64,000 nucleotides of DNA. Origin: Lumbricus terrestris (taxonomy: Eukaryota; Annelida; Clitellata; Crassiclitellata; Lumbricidae). The notes below the pieces were generated by a model. That model ran no database searches. It saw nothing but the letters and a program-made list of their open reading frames with translations, and was not told the DNA's origin. Location of the stretch: contig OX457052.1 in the NCBI GenBank assembly GCA_949752735.1, positions 38,732,457 to 38,796,456 of the forward strand. The letters run 5' to 3'. Position 1 is the stretch's first letter. Each line of letters starts with the position of its first letter. The translations under genes were made by a program, and so were the position numbers. Shown piece by piece: positions 62,073 through 64,000 of the stretch.

Positions 62073-62287
62073 CAGTGGCGGCGCCAGGATTTCAGTTTGG
62101 GGGGGTTGAATCCTCGCGGGGAAGTTTCCCAATTTCATTTTCATCCGTCCAAATTTCTGAAGACCTTTCCCATTGTCACCGCCGAAATCGGAAATTTCAA
62201 TGTCAAAAAATCGGATGGCTCTTTTTTAGGGGGGCTGAGTTTCTTATAGGGGAGCTTAGCTCCCCTAACCCCCTAGCGCCGCCGCTG
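62073..62287. mobile_element. hAT-like MITE
   Basis: The ends CAGTGGCGGCGCCAGG and CTAGCGCCGCCGCTG are inverted. The flanks TCAATTTC and TCAATTAC match at 7 of 8 bases. Confidence 0.75.
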
Positions 62288-62569
62288 TCAATTACATTCT
62301 CTCTGAGGCCAACGATCTGACCATCACTAATGACAAACTATCAGGGTTCACGATAGACAACCTGCACTCTGCCAACATCAGGAGTTTAGTTAGTCATAGA
62401 TGTTTCATGGAGTTCTTTCTAAAATGCACAATCAATCTATGGTTGGAATATGGATATGGGAGAGGCAGCAGATAAAAACCAGGAATAGAGAAACGTGGTG
62501 GCACGTCTTCGGCACGTCTTCGGCTACGGCCCGACGGAGGAGAGCGAGAGAGATTATTTATTATTAGAT

Positions 62570-62720
62570 TGTTATTAGTAGTAGCAGCAACAACAGCAGC
62601 GACGGTGGCGGTGGCGGCGGCGGTGGCGGTGGCGGCGGCGGTGGTAGGCGTAGCAGTAGCAGTAGCAGTAGAAGCGGAAGTTACAGTAGCAGTAGCGGTA
62701 GTAGTAGTATTAAGCAGCAA
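62570..62720. repeat. GTA/GCA/GGC trinucleotide repeat
   Basis: An imperfect run of GTAGCAGCAACA, GGTGGCGGC and GCAGTAGCAGTAG units. The Ala/Val-rich and Thr/Ala-rich frames are artefacts of it. Confidence 0.85.
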
Positions 62721-63389
62721 TTCAATGTGTCTAGTTACTCTAGTAGTAGGCCTACCGGAATCACAGTCGGTTTACAAAACAGGATGATGGCCTATTTGAT
62801 GGTTCACAGCCTAGGCTTAGATAAGTTGTCAGACCACAAGGTCTTCACAATTATTGGCATTATCTCTAAAATGTCCAGGACAAACTGAGTGCTAGATCTG
62901 ATCATGGATTTTCCCCGTTGCCACGTGTTCGGTATAATAATTCACGATGAAACAATGAAGAATTATTTTTGCATGTGACACCCGACAAAACGTTTAGGGT
63001 ATTGCCCCGACCCTTCGGCTGTAATTGTATAACTTTATCCGCGACCAAAATCTAGGGGCTTGGCTTTGTGGTGTTTTCTATACAATAACTATTGCTGATG
63101 ATTGGAATTATAAATTTTAATCCATTGTTAATAAACAAAGGAAAGAACATCCTACTCAGTACTGTAACAGACTTTCTAATCACAGGCCTATTATATGCAA
63201 ATCTTCATGTATGTATACATCTACATTATATGCTGTTGTATGCTTGCACGATTGTATGCAAATGTTTATGCAATTATTTGCATATGCATGTATGTATGGA
63301 TACATGCATGTGTAGATGTCTAGCTGTTTGTCTGTAGCCTACATTGTGTGCATGTATGAATGCATGCATAAATCTACGTTGCTTGCTAT

Positions 63390-63560
63390 GTATGGATGCA
63401 TAAATGTATGCATTTATGTATGCATGTATGTATCTATGTATGTATGTATGCATGTATGCATGCATGCATGCTTGCATGCATGTGGGTGGGTGGGTGGTTG
63501 GTGGGTGGTGGGCGGGCGTGCGGTCGGGCGGATGGATGGATGAACGGATGGATGGGGGGG
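63390..63560. repeat. ATGT/ATGC and GGTG/GGAT simple repeats
   Basis: TGTATGCA-type tetranucleotides grade into GTGGGTGG and GGATGGAT tracts. The sequence from here to 64000 shows no gene that I can support. Confidence 0.8.
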
Positions 63561-64000
63561 CGGACGGATATTGCCCATGCACCTTCATCCATCCAAGTTC
63601 CTCTTTCCATCACCCTCAGGCATTCCACCCAAATTAAGATTCCACCTCTTTCGGAGTTCCTGCCTAAATTCATCCAAGTCTTCACCTTCCGTGCATCCTT
63701 TCTCGCTTCAAACAAACCCACCGTTACAGCTCCTCAGTATCTACTCTCACTGGTCTCTCATTGCAACCAGACTCTGATCTTCCCTGTCGTGTCTTGACAA
63801 CCTGTCTGACCCGACGCAGCTCCAGTTAATTATCTGCTGCCCTGGTCTTCACTTTAGAAAAACGGTTTAGATAGTTTTGGGTTAATGACTGTAATTACTC
63901 TGGGTAATGAGGATAAACATTAAACAAACAGGAGGTAAATTCCCTTCGATGTTGGTATTGATATTCTTCCTCTTTCTCTTTTCCGCTCTTCCCTGCCATC

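Overview
The window is eukaryotic, intron-rich, AT-leaning DNA with no prokaryotic features. Split genes with GT-AG introns, AATAAA signals, tRNA-derived SINEs, LINE 3' ends and many small terminal-inverted-repeat (TIR) elements point to an animal genome. The recurring TAGGCCTA palindrome and the repeat mix suggest a marine invertebrate deuterostome, most likely an echinoderm such as a sea cucumber. That is an impression, not a proof.

The main content is a cluster of six paralogous genes, called A to F here. Each has four coding exons plus an upstream 5' UTR exon. They encode secreted, acidic, cysteine-rich proteins of 218-303 residues. In every copy exon 1 encodes a signal peptide and a short basic stretch. 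Exon 2 encodes an amphipathic Glu-rich segment, an Asp/Glu-rich linker and a CxCxxxxCxCC knot. Exon 3 (93-96 nt) encodes one C-x-Y/F-P strand pair. Exon 4 encodes the last four cysteines, PPxxC, (V/A/G)C, GC and GCF. All introns are phase 1 and all six spliced frames close exactly. The cysteine layout resembles Pfam DUF4773, a family without a known function; this is from memory and no search was run. Genes A (998-6329), B (14332-19118), C (24280-27335) and D (30897-33850) lie head to tail on the + strand. E (45943-38335, - strand) and F (53418-60542, + strand) are divergent and form a second subfamily.

All six genes share one promoter layout: a purine (GA) tract, a GAGGAAGTCAAATGTGG-like element, TGAAGTTAC, a CArG-like box within AAACCTGACCATATACGGTC, a TATA box 36-57 bp further on, and a 5' UTR exon that usually ends near CAACCG/gtaag. 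Three copies share a GATTTGCAAATAAA polyadenylation region. This implies a co-regulated secreted-protein battery.

The rest is introns and intergenic DNA full of mobile elements: hAT-like MITEs with visible 8-bp target duplications, a TTAA-flanked piggyBac-like MITE, two mariner-like elements, a 3.1-kb TA-flanked element, fold-back elements, LINE 3' ends of two lineages, and two tRNA-derived SINE families. One fold-back element sits inside the 5' UTR exon of gene D. Relics of further copies (an exon 1 fragment near 9.4 kb, a 3' UTR fragment near 21.4 kb, an exon 4 fragment near 39.8 kb) show gene birth and death in the array.
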